In this document: positions 1-7,621 of the stretch, in pieces | Layout: each line of letters begins with the position of its first letter | Numbering within the stretch: position 1 is the first letter of the stretch | Assembly (NCBI RefSeq): GCF_010692725.1 | Contig: NZ_JAAFZB010000093.1 | Span: 372,001-436,000, forward strand | Direction: 5' to 3' | Source: Flavihumibacter soli | GTDB taxonomy: Bacteria; Bacteroidota; Bacteroidia; Sphingobacteriales; Sphingobacteriaceae | DNA: 64,000 nucleotides | Translations under genes and position numbers: made by a program | The notes under the pieces: model-generated | The model's input: only the letters and a program-made list of their open reading frames with translations | Database searches by the model: none | Told to the model about the DNA's origin: nothing

Positions 1-291
1 TGTGTCATTACGAACAGCTTTTTCAAGCATGTTTTTGCCTTTTCGAAAGTAGTTGATCTTTGATATCGGATTAAGTACATATTTTGCCATCACCATCGTT
101 GCTGCGGCTTTATAACCAATTAGTTCCGAAATGTTTTCACCCTTGTCAGGTATCTGAAGCTCGGTCAATATCCTGCAGGATTTCTCCTGGCCTGCAGCTT
201 TTCTATAAAGTGATCTTATCTCAGGCAAAGTTGATGCATTTGCAACGACCTGAGCCGAGATAATCATTAACAATATCAGCCTTATTTTCAT
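1..291 (-). CDS. Secreted protein of unknown function, 3' end cut by window edge
   Basis: An open frame starts with ATG at 291 and runs through the left edge, so only the first 97 residues are visible. The first 18-20 residues (MKIRLILLMIISAQVVANA) look like a signal peptide, followed by a mostly helical, Lys/Ala-rich stretch. The ATG overlaps the TGA of crtB (ATGA arrangement at 288-291), so it is translationally coupled to crtB and belongs to the same carotenoid operon. I do not recognise the family. Its place directly after crtB suggests a role linked to carotenoid or membrane physiology, but that is inference from position only. Confidence 0.7.
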   Translation of the reverse strand, partial: MKIRLILLMIISAQVVANASTLPEIRSLYRKAAGQEKSCRILTELQIPDKGENISELIGYKAAATMVMAKYVLNPISKINYFRKGKNMLEKAVRNDT

Positions 292-1124
292 ACCATATTC
301 ATTTTAAATTCGAACAGGCTGTTGAGCATAAGCCCGAATTTTTGACCGTTATTTATCCTAACCCTGGCAGAAAGAACTTGTTGGGCGGGAATTTTCCGGA
401 TCTTATTAAACAACGACCGATAGTATACATAAGCAAGGTAAACTCCTCCTTTAGAGGATGAAGGAAGCATTCTGATTCCCACCAAAGCCGTTTTAAATTC
501 ATTTTCAATTTCCTCCTCAATCTGCAGCTTCGCCTGACGATTGAAATCAGTCATATCGACGCCGGGGAAATAGGTGCGTCCGAGCACATGATAATCGTCC
601 TTAATATCTCTGAGAAAGTTTACTTTTTGAAACGCCGAGCCTAATTTCATCGCGTAAGGCCTTAGCTCTTCATATTTATGTTTATCACCTTCCACAAACA
701 CATGCAGGCACATCAGGCCGACGACTTCCGCGGATCCCAGTATATATTGCTGGTAGTTCTCACGGGTATAGTGTACCTTTTCAAGATCCATTTTCATACT
801 TTCCAGAAACAGCTCTATCAGGTTGTGACTTATCTGGTACTGCTTTACAGCCTGCTGAAAGGAATTTAAGATGGGATTGGTAGAAATTCCATTTTCCAGC
901 GCTTCATAAGTCTCTGCCCGGAACTTTGAGAGAAGCTGCTTTTTATCAAATCCATCGAAGCTATCTACGATCTCATCAGCTACTCTGACAAATCCGTAAA
1001 TAGCATAAATAGCGTTTCGAAGACGGATGTTTAAAAAATAGATGCCAAGTGAGAAACTGGTGCTGTAAGTGCGGGTGGTCATTTTACTTATCTCAATTGA
1101 TAAGTTATCAAATAACTGTTTCAT
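288..1124 (-). CDS. crtB: Phytoene synthase (squalene/phytoene synthase family)
   Basis: It condenses two geranylgeranyl diphosphates to phytoene, the first committed step of carotenoid synthesis. The 278-residue length is normal for the bacterial enzyme. The two Asp-rich, Mg-diphosphate-binding motifs are visible: ADEIVD at about residues 49-54 and RDIKDD at 172-177. The ATG at 1124 lies inside the 3' end of crtI (17-nt overlap), and the stop overlaps the start of the next gene, so crtI, crtB and the downstream secreted protein form one tightly coupled operon. Expression is probably driven from the promoter region in front of crtI, where a candidate regulator site lies. Family assignment is secure; exact chain-length specificity is not visible. 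Confidence 0.95.
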   Translation of the reverse strand: MKQLFDNLSIEISKMTTRTYSTSFSLGIYFLNIRLRNAIYAIYGFVRVADEIVDSFDGFDKKQLLSKFRAETYEALENGISTNPILNSFQQAVKQYQISHNLIELFLESMKMDLEKVHYTRENYQQYILGSAEVVGLMCLHVFVEGDKHKYEELRPYAMKLGSAFQKVNFLRDIKDDYHVLGRTYFPGVDMTDFNRQAKLQIEEEIENEFKTALVGIRMLPSSSKGGVYLAYVYYRSLFNKIRKIPAQQVLSARVRINNGQKFGLMLNSLFEFKMNMV

Positions 1125-2604
1125 GGATGGAATTCTTTAGATGTTTAAGGGCCTGTTCGGCAGCCAGTTTACCGGATATCAATGCCGGAGGTACTCCCGG
1201 TCCGGGAACAGTGAGTTGACCGGCGTAAAATAGATTACAGACCTTTTTATTTCGAATCTTTGGTTTCAGGAGAGCTGTTTGCATTAAAGTGTTCGCCAGC
1301 CCGTAAGCATTTCCCTTATAAGAGTTATAGTCAGAGATAAAGTCATCGACGCAGTAACTTTGTTTAAAGTCGATAAACGGCTCCAACTCTTCGCCGATCT
1401 GGTCCTGAAGCCTCCTGATCATAATGGCGAAATATTTTTCCCGCACTGCCTCATTGTCTGAAATACCGGGTGCCAGGGGCATAAGTAGAAACAGACTCTC
1501 ATGCCCGAAGGGCGCTATGGTATTATCTGACTGCGTAGGACAGCAAACATAGAAAAGTGGTTTTGTTGGCCATTTCGGGTCTTTATAAATTTCAAGGGAA
1601 TGCTGTAACAGTTCCTCTTCAAAAAATAGTGTATGATGCCTGATATTCTTTATTCGCTTTCTAAGCCCGATATAGTAAATGAGGCAGGAGGGAGCAAACG
1701 TTTTTTTTGCCCAATATTCATTGCTGTAATTTCTATACCTGGCAGGTAACAGTGAGCTTTCTACATGGTGATAGTCGGCAGCCGCGATAATGATGTCTGA
1801 CTCGATCCGTTTGCCATTAACCCACACGGCAGTTGCCAGATTATTCTCTATATCTATCTTTTCAACAGCGGAATTGAAGTGAAAGGTAGCACCGGCATCC
1901 GTACTAACCTTCAGGATAGCCTCTATTACCACACCGAATCCACCCTTCGGATACCAGGTTCCCAATTTCAGACCTGCATAATTCATCAGGCTATACAAAG
2001 CGGGGGTATCCTGGGGCATCGCACCTAAAAATAAAACCGGAAATTCCATGAGGGCAATTAGCCGGGGATTGGAAAAATATTTCCGTAGGTGTTTGCTGAA
2101 GGATGAAAAAACCTGTAATCGGATAGCACCTTTAATGATCTTGGAATTCGCAAACTCCATGATAGAAATTCCGGGCAGGTAAACAAGATTCTCCATGCCT
2201 GCCTCATACTTATACTGGGCCTCGGCCATGAACTTTTGCAGCTGCAATCCACTGCCTTCCTCTATTGACTCAAAAAGCTCAAGCAATTCGGTGAAATCGG
2301 ATGGGATTTTCAGAGTCTCTTTATTTTCAAAAACCACTTCAAATGAAGGATTCAATAATTTCAGATCATACATATCTGTAACCCGAAGGTCGAAGTCATT
2401 GAAAAACCGTTCAAATATTTCGGGCATCCAGTACCAGCTCGGACCCATATCAAAGTTATATCCGTTGACAGTCTTCAATTGCCGGGCACGGCCTCCCGGG
2501 GAAGCGTTTTTTTCGAAAACGTGCACCTCATGTCCAGCCTTTGATAAATAGGCGGCAGCGCTTAAGCCTGAAAAGCCCGTTCCTATGATTGAGATCTTTG
2601 ACAT
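1108..2604 (-). CDS. crtI: Phytoene desaturase (CrtI-type FAD oxidoreductase)
   Basis: This FAD-dependent amine-oxidase-fold enzyme desaturates phytoene toward lycopene. The N-terminus carries a Rossmann dinucleotide motif (GTGFSGLSAA, residues 8-17) followed by the EKNASPGGRAR signature. The C-terminus holds the CrtI-type signature around FYAGQLTVPGPGVPPALISG. The length of 498 residues fits the family. It starts 30 nt downstream of the stop of the MerR/CarH-like regulator gene and overlaps crtB. An inverted repeat matching the one upstream of the regulator lies at 2612-2641, just in front of the ATG at 2604, so light or cobalamin control of this gene is a reasonable hypothesis. How many double bonds it introduces cannot be read from sequence. 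Confidence 0.95.
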   Translation of the reverse strand: MSKISIIGTGFSGLSAAAYLSKAGHEVHVFEKNASPGGRARQLKTVNGYNFDMGPSWYWMPEIFERFFNDFDLRVTDMYDLKLLNPSFEVVFENKETLKIPSDFTELLELFESIEEGSGLQLQKFMAEAQYKYEAGMENLVYLPGISIMEFANSKIIKGAIRLQVFSSFSKHLRKYFSNPRLIALMEFPVLFLGAMPQDTPALYSLMNYAGLKLGTWYPKGGFGVVIEAILKVSTDAGATFHFNSAVEKIDIENNLATAVWVNGKRIESDIIIAAADYHHVESSLLPARYRNYSNEYWAKKTFAPSCLIYYIGLRKRIKNIRHHTLFFEEELLQHSLEIYKDPKWPTKPLFYVCCPTQSDNTIAPFGHESLFLLMPLAPGISDNEAVREKYFAIMIRRLQDQIGEELEPFIDFKQSYCVDDFISDYNSYKGNAYGLANTLMQTALLKPKIRNKKVCNLFYAGQLTVPGPGVPPALISGKLAAEQALKHLKNSIHETVI

Positions 2605-2611
2605 TTATTAT

Positions 2612-2641
2612 TGTTTAAATAATATATATAAAACTTAAACA
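2612..2641 (-). promoter_or_regulatory. Candidate CarH-like operator before crtI
   Basis: The inverted repeat TGTTTAAAT-N12-ACTTAAACA overlaps the stop codon of the regulator gene and ends 8 nt before the crtI start. The arms match in 8 of 9 positions. The same arms with the same 12-nt spacing occur upstream of the regulator at 3529-3558. This is seen directly; binding by the regulator is inference. Confidence 0.6.
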
Positions 2642-3522
2642 GTTATTGTCGGCAATTGTTCGAGCAGTTGCTGGACAGAGGAAAGGTGATGCACGTTTTC
2701 CTGGAGCTGAAGTGCCTGTACCTGCTGATCAGAAGCGGCAAGGAAAATTTTATCATGGAAGACCAAACTTAAATTTTTCAAATAAGTGTCAAGATTTTCG
2801 GGTATGTCATGATGTACAAAAAACAGGAGCAGATGACGGGGTTTTATATCATTGATAGCATCGGACAATGAGGGCAGAGGTACATTGGCTCCAAGATAAA
2901 TGACCCTTTGGCCCGAAAGGCGAATGAGATAACATGCAAGCAGCAGGCCTATTTCATGAAATTCATTCTCAGGCAGAAATAGCAGCCATGTGTCAGATTC
3001 CGCCGAAGGCGGCGGAAGAGAATCAATTGAAGTAAATAATTTTTTCCTGATGCAATTGCTGATAAAATGCTCGCGGGCAGTTGGAATAGTGTCAGAAGCC
3101 CACATTAATCCAATTCTAACCAGCATGGGGTATAATATCCTGGTATAACATTCCTTCATCCCGTATCGAATCAGGCTGTGAGAAAGAATTTTGTCGAAGT
3201 AGATCTCATCATAGCTGATGCCTGCTAATATTAGCTGTGAGATCAGGTATTCAGTCTGGTCTTCTGCCGGCTGTTTGATTCTGCTCTTAAGAAGTTCAAA
3301 GATCTGTTCATCGGGCATCAGGCATAATTCTGAGATCTTATGATCGGAATCAACCATACTGACGATATTGAGCAGTCGCCTGAGCTGCGAACTGTCATAG
3401 TATCTGGTGTTGCCTACTGAGCGGCCTGGCGTCAGCGCGTTATACCTTCGTTCCCATATCCGGATAGTATGCGGTTTGATTCCGGAGAACTGGGAGAGCT
3501 GTGAAATTGAGAATGAATCCAT
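2635..3522 (-). CDS. MerR-family regulator with cobalamin-binding domain (CarH/LitR-like photoreceptor)
   Basis: Residues 1-70 form a MerR winged helix (FSISQLSQFSGIKPHTIRIW). Residues about 90-165 match the helical cap that precedes a B12 domain, and residues 175-290 form a B12-binding Rossmann domain. The two motifs that define adenosylcobalamin-dependent CarH/LitR proteins are present: W141-x9-E151-H152, and E187-x-H189-x-x-G192 with H189 as the expected lower axial ligand. In CarH, AdoCbl-bound tetramers repress carotenoid genes in the dark and light dissociates them (family knowledge). The gene lies immediately upstream of crtI in the same orientation. In Thermus CarH the Trp is followed by a His that ligates cobalt after photolysis; here it is Ala142. 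The ATG at 3522 directly precedes the recognition helix region, so the start is convincing. Confidence 0.88.
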   Translation of the reverse strand: MDSFSISQLSQFSGIKPHTIRIWERRYNALTPGRSVGNTRYYDSSQLRRLLNIVSMVDSDHKISELCLMPDEQIFELLKSRIKQPAEDQTEYLISQLILAGISYDEIYFDKILSHSLIRYGMKECYTRILYPMLVRIGLMWASDTIPTAREHFISNCIRKKLFTSIDSLPPPSAESDTWLLFLPENEFHEIGLLLACYLIRLSGQRVIYLGANVPLPSLSDAINDIKPRHLLLFFVHHDIPENLDTYLKNLSLVFHDKIFLAASDQQVQALQLQENVHHLSSVQQLLEQLPTITV

Positions 3523-3526
3523 AATG

Positions 3527-3560
3527 AATGTTTAAATTTATGTAATTATATTTAAACATT
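3527..3560 (-). promoter_or_regulatory. Candidate autoregulatory operator of the CarH-like gene
   Basis: A perfect 11-bp inverted repeat (AATGTTTAAAT / ATTTAAACATT, 12-nt spacer) lies 5 nt upstream of the regulator ATG. Its core TGTTTAAAT-N12-ATTTAAACA is shared with the site before crtI, suggesting autoregulation plus control of crtIB by one protein. The symmetry and the match are seen; the function is inferred. Confidence 0.65.
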
Positions 3561-3619
3561 ATGATTTTTTTTGACAGCCTAAGATTCAACAGTCAACGAT
3601 GCAGAATGGTGTAACCAAA

Positions 3620-3653
3620 CAAAGGCCCTCCAGAAATATTTGGAGAGCCTTTG
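3620..3653 (-). terminator. Hairpin terminator after the beta-helix lipoprotein gene
   Basis: Arms 3620-3632 and 3641-3653 pair over 13 positions with a single mismatch and an 8-nt loop. The following T content is weak on both strands, so termination efficiency is uncertain. It separates the lipoprotein gene from the regulator promoter. Confidence 0.6.
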
Positions 3654-3718
3654 CTAATAATTATACCGGATTTAATCAGACCTTAAACTTATTGATCTTC
3701 CGAATCGTCTACGGAAAT

Positions 3719-4894
3719 TTAATCCCTCAATACATTTACAATTGAACTTGTTTTGTCCAGTAAACTATAAGTACTTGCCCAGGAGAGCAATGAGCCGCTG
3801 GAGTTGATCACATCTGGTGATGAAACCGTCATCTTCATTCCCAATTGATTGGTGATAATATGTAATGGCCGGTTATTCAAAGTTTTTTGCCAGCTCGGAT
3901 TCACAATATTTATCGTACCAAGCATTTTTGCGGAGGTACCGTCTACATTGTTAACCGAAAACTTAATTGCTGACATAGGAGAGCTTTTGTCAATGTGATT
4001 GGTAATTGTAATATTAACGTACTTATTTATACTGCTGTTGAGCATATGGTGCCCGGTGATCTGTATACCCCTTTCTCCGTTTAATTCAGTTGTAATGTTT
4101 TTCATCTGAACATTCTTTAGTTCTGAGGTCGGGTAGTTCGCTTCAAAGTTTATCCCCGTTGCCGGAACAGTTCCCTTGTTATAACCTGCATATACATTTT
4201 CCAGCAATAATCCATCTACACCGATAATAGACATTCCGGCCCTGCGATTGCTTTTTAGGGACGAATCTTTAATAATTATGTTTTTGGGATTAATCTTTCC
4301 ACTCACCTGACCCAAATAAATGCCGTCACCCCAGCAATCCTTAATTTTCGCACCATAGATCGAAATATTGCTTGAGCCATAAATGGCTATTCCCGAGCCC
4401 CACTCGCCAGTGGTTCCAATGTGTTTGTAGCGGTCACCTGTAATTACCGGATTATAGAGAGTGATGTTAGTGGCATTGGATATATTTAAAATCTTATAAC
4501 CAGGTTTGGAAGATGGTTTAAGGCGAATCTCTGATCCCGTTGGAAATGTGATCACTCTATTTGAAGGTATTGTAATTCCGTTATCATTAACTAAAACCGG
4601 AAACGGGGGTAATACAACATTAGGATATTTAGTTATAGCAGCCTGGATATAAGTTGTATAATCTCTTGAGCCATCTTTCACATAGCCGGAAGGTAAGGAA
4701 TTAACTACATAATAGCTGCTGGACACTACGCCGGTAGCTGCCATTAGAACTCCGTCAGGAATTGCGCTTAAAGGTGCCTGATCGGGCAATGTGGGATTCA
4801 CGTCTTCTTTCTTACATTGTATTGACGTTAGGGAGGTTATCAATAACATAATAACAGCCATCAATTTGCTTCTGGAATTTAAATTTTCTCTCAT
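3719..4894 (-). CDS. Right-handed parallel beta-helix lipoprotein (pectate-lyase-fold)
   Basis: The signal sequence ends in a Bacteroidota-type lipobox (LTSIQC followed by KK), so the protein is probably an outer-membrane or periplasmic lipoprotein. The rest is built of short beta-strand repeats rich in N, G, I and V (for example ISNATNITLYNP, SSNISIYGAKIKDCWGDGIYL), typical of polygalacturonase/pectate-lyase-like beta helices. WGDGIYLG resembles the Asp-containing turn of such enzymes, but I cannot confirm a full GH28 catalytic set. In-frame ATGs also exist at 4930 and 4942; I chose 4894 because it gives a normal-length signal peptide. The upstream ATGs come from a 36-nt tandem duplication that copied the start region. 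Substrate unknown. Confidence 0.75.
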   Translation of the reverse strand: MRENLNSRSKLMAVIMLLITSLTSIQCKKEDVNPTLPDQAPLSAIPDGVLMAATGVVSSSYYVVNSLPSGYVKDGSRDYTTYIQAAITKYPNVVLPPFPVLVNDNGITIPSNRVITFPTGSEIRLKPSSKPGYKILNISNATNITLYNPVITGDRYKHIGTTGEWGSGIAIYGSSNISIYGAKIKDCWGDGIYLGQVSGKINPKNIIIKDSSLKSNRRAGMSIIGVDGLLLENVYAGYNKGTVPATGINFEANYPTSELKNVQMKNITTELNGERGIQITGHHMLNSSINKYVNITITNHIDKSSPMSAIKFSVNNVDGTSAKMLGTINIVNPSWQKTLNNRPLHIITNQLGMKMTVSSPDVINSSGSLLSWASTYSLLDKTSSIVNVLRD

Positions 4895-4930
4895 GTTTGA
4901 CTTTCCTCTTGAAATTAAATTTTCTCTCAT
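4859..4930 (-). repeat. 36-nt tandem duplication of a start-codon region
   Basis: Two adjacent 36-nt units on the minus strand each begin ATGAGAGAAAATTTAA (ATG at 4930 and at 4894) and stay in frame, encoding MRENLISRGKSN and MRENLNSRSKLM. The first 16 bases are identical and the remainder is partly diverged. The duplication gives the lipoprotein gene an extra in-frame start upstream of its signal peptide. Confidence 0.7.
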
Positions 4931-4942
4931 ATTTTCTAACAT

Positions 4943-5360
4943 TTGGGAACTAAACGTTAGTTAGGCGCAATTCTTATGAGTTTACGTCAAAATTATGTCA
5001 GTATTCTAAACGAATCAAAACATTAGGGGGCTTCATTCTGTATGTATTTATCTTTTTGAAATTGACACAAAACCGGGATTCGGATTGTTTAAGAGCCTTT
5101 GGATGAACCGAAGTTGAAGGATTTTTGAGATTCGGGAGAGTGAAGAATTTGTGTGTAATTTTTTTTGGGAAAATGCAAACTAAGGTGAAAGTATGAATTC
5201 AGGAGTTTCCACTTTCCTCGAATGGATAAATTTAAGCGATAACTCTTTTTACGGTATTACGACCCAAATAAAGGTCTCTTAATATTTTGTTCATTTCTTT
5301 CACGATGCCTCGGCAACGCGTGATTCAAGGCGTCATTTAGCCGCTATCTGAGACGGCCTT
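4943..5360. other. Non-coding spacer without recognised gene
   Basis: No convincing open frame is visible on either strand. The sequence is AT-rich with short homopolymer runs. It presumably carries the promoter of the beta-helix lipoprotein on the minus strand near 4950-5000, but I see no clear box. The dispersed repeat that follows is listed separately. Confidence 0.5.
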
Positions 5361-5496
5361 TTTTGCAAAATCAAGCGGTTCCGCCATATCTCACTATGTG
5401 CTAACTATATACTAACTATATACTAACTATATGCTTACTATATCGTGACGATATCCGGATATGGTTATCACCTTGTTATTACATAGCAAGCAGCTG
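5361..5496 (-). repeat. Dispersed ~135-bp intergenic repeat, copy 1 (five 11-bp iterons)
   Basis: Read on the minus strand, this segment aligns along most of its length with 29978-30111 on the plus strand, including flanks (CAGC-TGCTTGCTATG start, GGA-CCGCTTGATTTTGCAAA-like end). The middle contains five tandem 11-bp units on the plus strand at 5390-5444 with consensus CTAACTATATA. The second copy has four units. Both copies lie in spacers, in opposite orientation. No open frame is present. Confidence 0.8.
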
Positions 5497-5742
5497 GCAA
5501 TTTCTCTTGACCGTCACAATGTTATCAATCAATTGCACATTCGTCTACAATTGCTTCAGATGGTATCATCAGACTTTATTTGTCGTTAATTTTACTTGTG
5601 CTTTAACAGCCGATTGTTAAAAATATTGGGCAGCTAACAGCAATTTTTAGGATAGTGTTTTTAACGTGAGCGCTGATTACAGGCCACACCTGCGGTTTCA
5701 AATGGATTGAGTTTGTTCATGAGAAGGAAGGTTCAGTGAACC

Positions 5743-7449
5743 GTGTCCGCAAAAGACTGGCTTATGACAGCATTTGAAAAATACATCCCGGGATTTGAAC
5801 TTTTTCGCATCTACCGGCGGGAATGGTTTCAAAGCGACCTCTTAGCGGGGCTATCAGTCGCGGCGGTGGCCTTGCCAGTCGGCATAGCTTATGCCCAATT
5901 AGCAGGTTTTCCACCAGCTATGGGGATCTATTCCAGCATACTGCCTGCTATAGCGTATGCATTCTTCGGATCATCGAGGCAACTGGTAGTCAATCCTGAC
6001 TCAGCTGCCTGTATGATGATTGCCGCAACGGTCGCACCACTGGCGGCCGGTGACGCATTGCGTTACACAGACCTTTCATTAGTGCTTACGTTTATAACGG
6101 CATTGCTCTGCCTTATGGGAGGGATAGCAAAGTTTGGAGTTATCGCAAATTTCCTTTCCCGCCCGATTCTTACCGGCTATCTTAACGGCATTGCTCTTAG
6201 CATTATCGCAAGCCAGCTCGGTACAATGCTGGGGTTTAGAGTCTCCCAGGGCGGGTTTTTCCACACAGTCCTGGAGGCTATTACACGCCTGAACGAAACA
6301 AACCCGGCAACGCTTCTGCTGGGCTTATCGCTTTTTGTCTTGATTCTGATTCTGAAGCGCGTTATGCCGAGGGTGCCGGCTCCACTGATTGCCACGGTTG
6401 CCGGCATCGCTGTTGTTTACGCTTTACCACAAAAGGGCGTGTCCGTGGTGGGGGAGGTTCCTGCCGGTTTTCCTGCCTTACACATTCCTGCTGTTACATC
6501 ATCCGAATTAATACCCCTGATTACGGGAGCCTTCGGCATCATGCTGGTAAGCTTTTGCAGCATGATGACCACCGCAAGGGCCTTTGCTGCAAAGAATGGC
6601 TACCGCATCAAGGTTAACCAGGATATGTTTGCCCTGGGAGTTTCAGACCTGGCTTCGGCTGTTACCGGAGGATTTGCAGTGAGCGGAGCAGATTCGCGTA
6701 CCGCGGTGGCTGATTCGAGCGGAGGTAAAACCCAGGTGTCATCGATCGTCGCTGCTTTGGCCATTGCACTGGTACTGCTTTTCCTGACTCGCCCCCTTGC
6801 CTTTGTGCCTTCGGCAGCACTTGCAGCAATACTGATCTCCTCGGCTATCGGGCTCTTCGACATTGCTTCACTGCGCAGGTATTATACATTAAACAGGTTT
6901 GAATTTCGTTTTTCGATCATTGCCACGCTGGGGGTGATGACTATCGGGGTGTTACCGGGGGTACTGCTTGCAGTGGGGCTGGCGCTTTTCAAACTTCTGC
7001 GCCTTGCATCGCGTCCGCATGATGCTGTTTTGGGACCGGTTACTGAACAAACAGGCGTGTACACTGCTATTCATGAAGGCGAGGATAGAAGCATTGCCGG
7101 CATCCTTATTTATCGATTCGACTCGTCGCTGGTGTTTTTCAATGCTGATTATTTTAAGGATCGTGTGCGCTTGGCTGTCAGGCATGCAAAAATAAAACCT
7201 GAATGGCTCATTTTTGATGCCGAAACCATCCCGCTGATCGACATCACGGGCTGCGATACTTTGGAAGAGCTGCGACGGGAGCTGGCAGCTGAGGGCGTAG
7301 TCATGGTGATAGTTCGGGCAAAAGGCTTATTTCGGACGATGATGCAACGTTCCGGCCTCCTTGATACATTCGGCCATGAACGTTTTTTCTATTCTATCCA
7401 CTCCGCCGTGCTTGCGTTCCAGGAAGCCAATAATAATCGGCAAAGCTGA
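5743..7449 (+). CDS. SulP-family anion transporter with C-terminal STAS domain
   Basis: This is a SLC26/SulP inner-membrane transporter, probably for sulfate or another oxyanion such as bicarbonate. Residues about 20-420 form the hydrophobic transport domain with the N-terminal signature LAGLSVAAVALPVGIAYAQLA. Residues about 440-560 form a STAS domain (LIFDAETIPLIDITGCDTLEEL). The first codon is GTG at 5743 behind a purine-rich GAGAAGGAAGG; an alternative ATG lies at 5764. Codons here often end in G or C and the gene looks GC-richer than the glycosidase genes downstream, which may indicate separate ancestry. It is followed after about 170 nt by an FGE-like gene on the same strand. The substrate cannot be determined from sequence. 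Confidence 0.9.
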   Translation: MSAKDWLMTAFEKYIPGFELFRIYRREWFQSDLLAGLSVAAVALPVGIAYAQLAGFPPAMGIYSSILPAIAYAFFGSSRQLVVNPDSAACMMIAATVAPLAAGDALRYTDLSLVLTFITALLCLMGGIAKFGVIANFLSRPILTGYLNGIALSIIASQLGTMLGFRVSQGGFFHTVLEAITRLNETNPATLLLGLSLFVLILILKRVMPRVPAPLIATVAGIAVVYALPQKGVSVVGEVPAGFPALHIPAVTSSELIPLITGAFGIMLVSFCSMMTTARAFAAKNGYRIKVNQDMFALGVSDLASAVTGGFAVSGADSRTAVADSSGGKTQVSSIVAALAIALVLLFLTRPLAFVPSAALAAILISSAIGLFDIASLRRYYTLNRFEFRFSIIATLGVMTIGVLPGVLLAVGLALFKLLRLASRPHDAVLGPVTEQTGVYTAIHEGEDRSIAGILIYRFDSSLVFFNADYFKDRVRLAVRHAKIKPEWLIFDAETIPLIDITGCDTLEELRRELAAEGVVMVIVRAKGLFRTMMQRSGLLDTFGHERFFYSIHSAVLAFQEANNNRQS

Positions 7450-7621
7450 CTCAAGGGGCACAATACTCTCAACAAATTGCACTTTCCTCTATTATTAGTC
7501 CGGAGGGTTTTTCGGATGCTTAATTCTATTTAAATTACTGTAGCCTTCGACATAGCCGGGAGACTTAGATTTGATTAAAAGCTCGCAAACGTCAGGCAGG
7601 TTAATTCTGAAGAATCAGCAT

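Noticed and set aside
5325-5365. Possible terminator hairpin with a following T-run before the sulP gene
   Set aside because: The stem has several mismatches and bulges and no gene ends upstream on the plus strand, so a terminator role is not supported.
5390-5444. Possible CRISPR-like array
   Set aside because: The units are directly adjacent 11-mers without spacers, and the same array with one unit fewer occurs at 30031-30074, so it is a tandem iteron block rather than a CRISPR.
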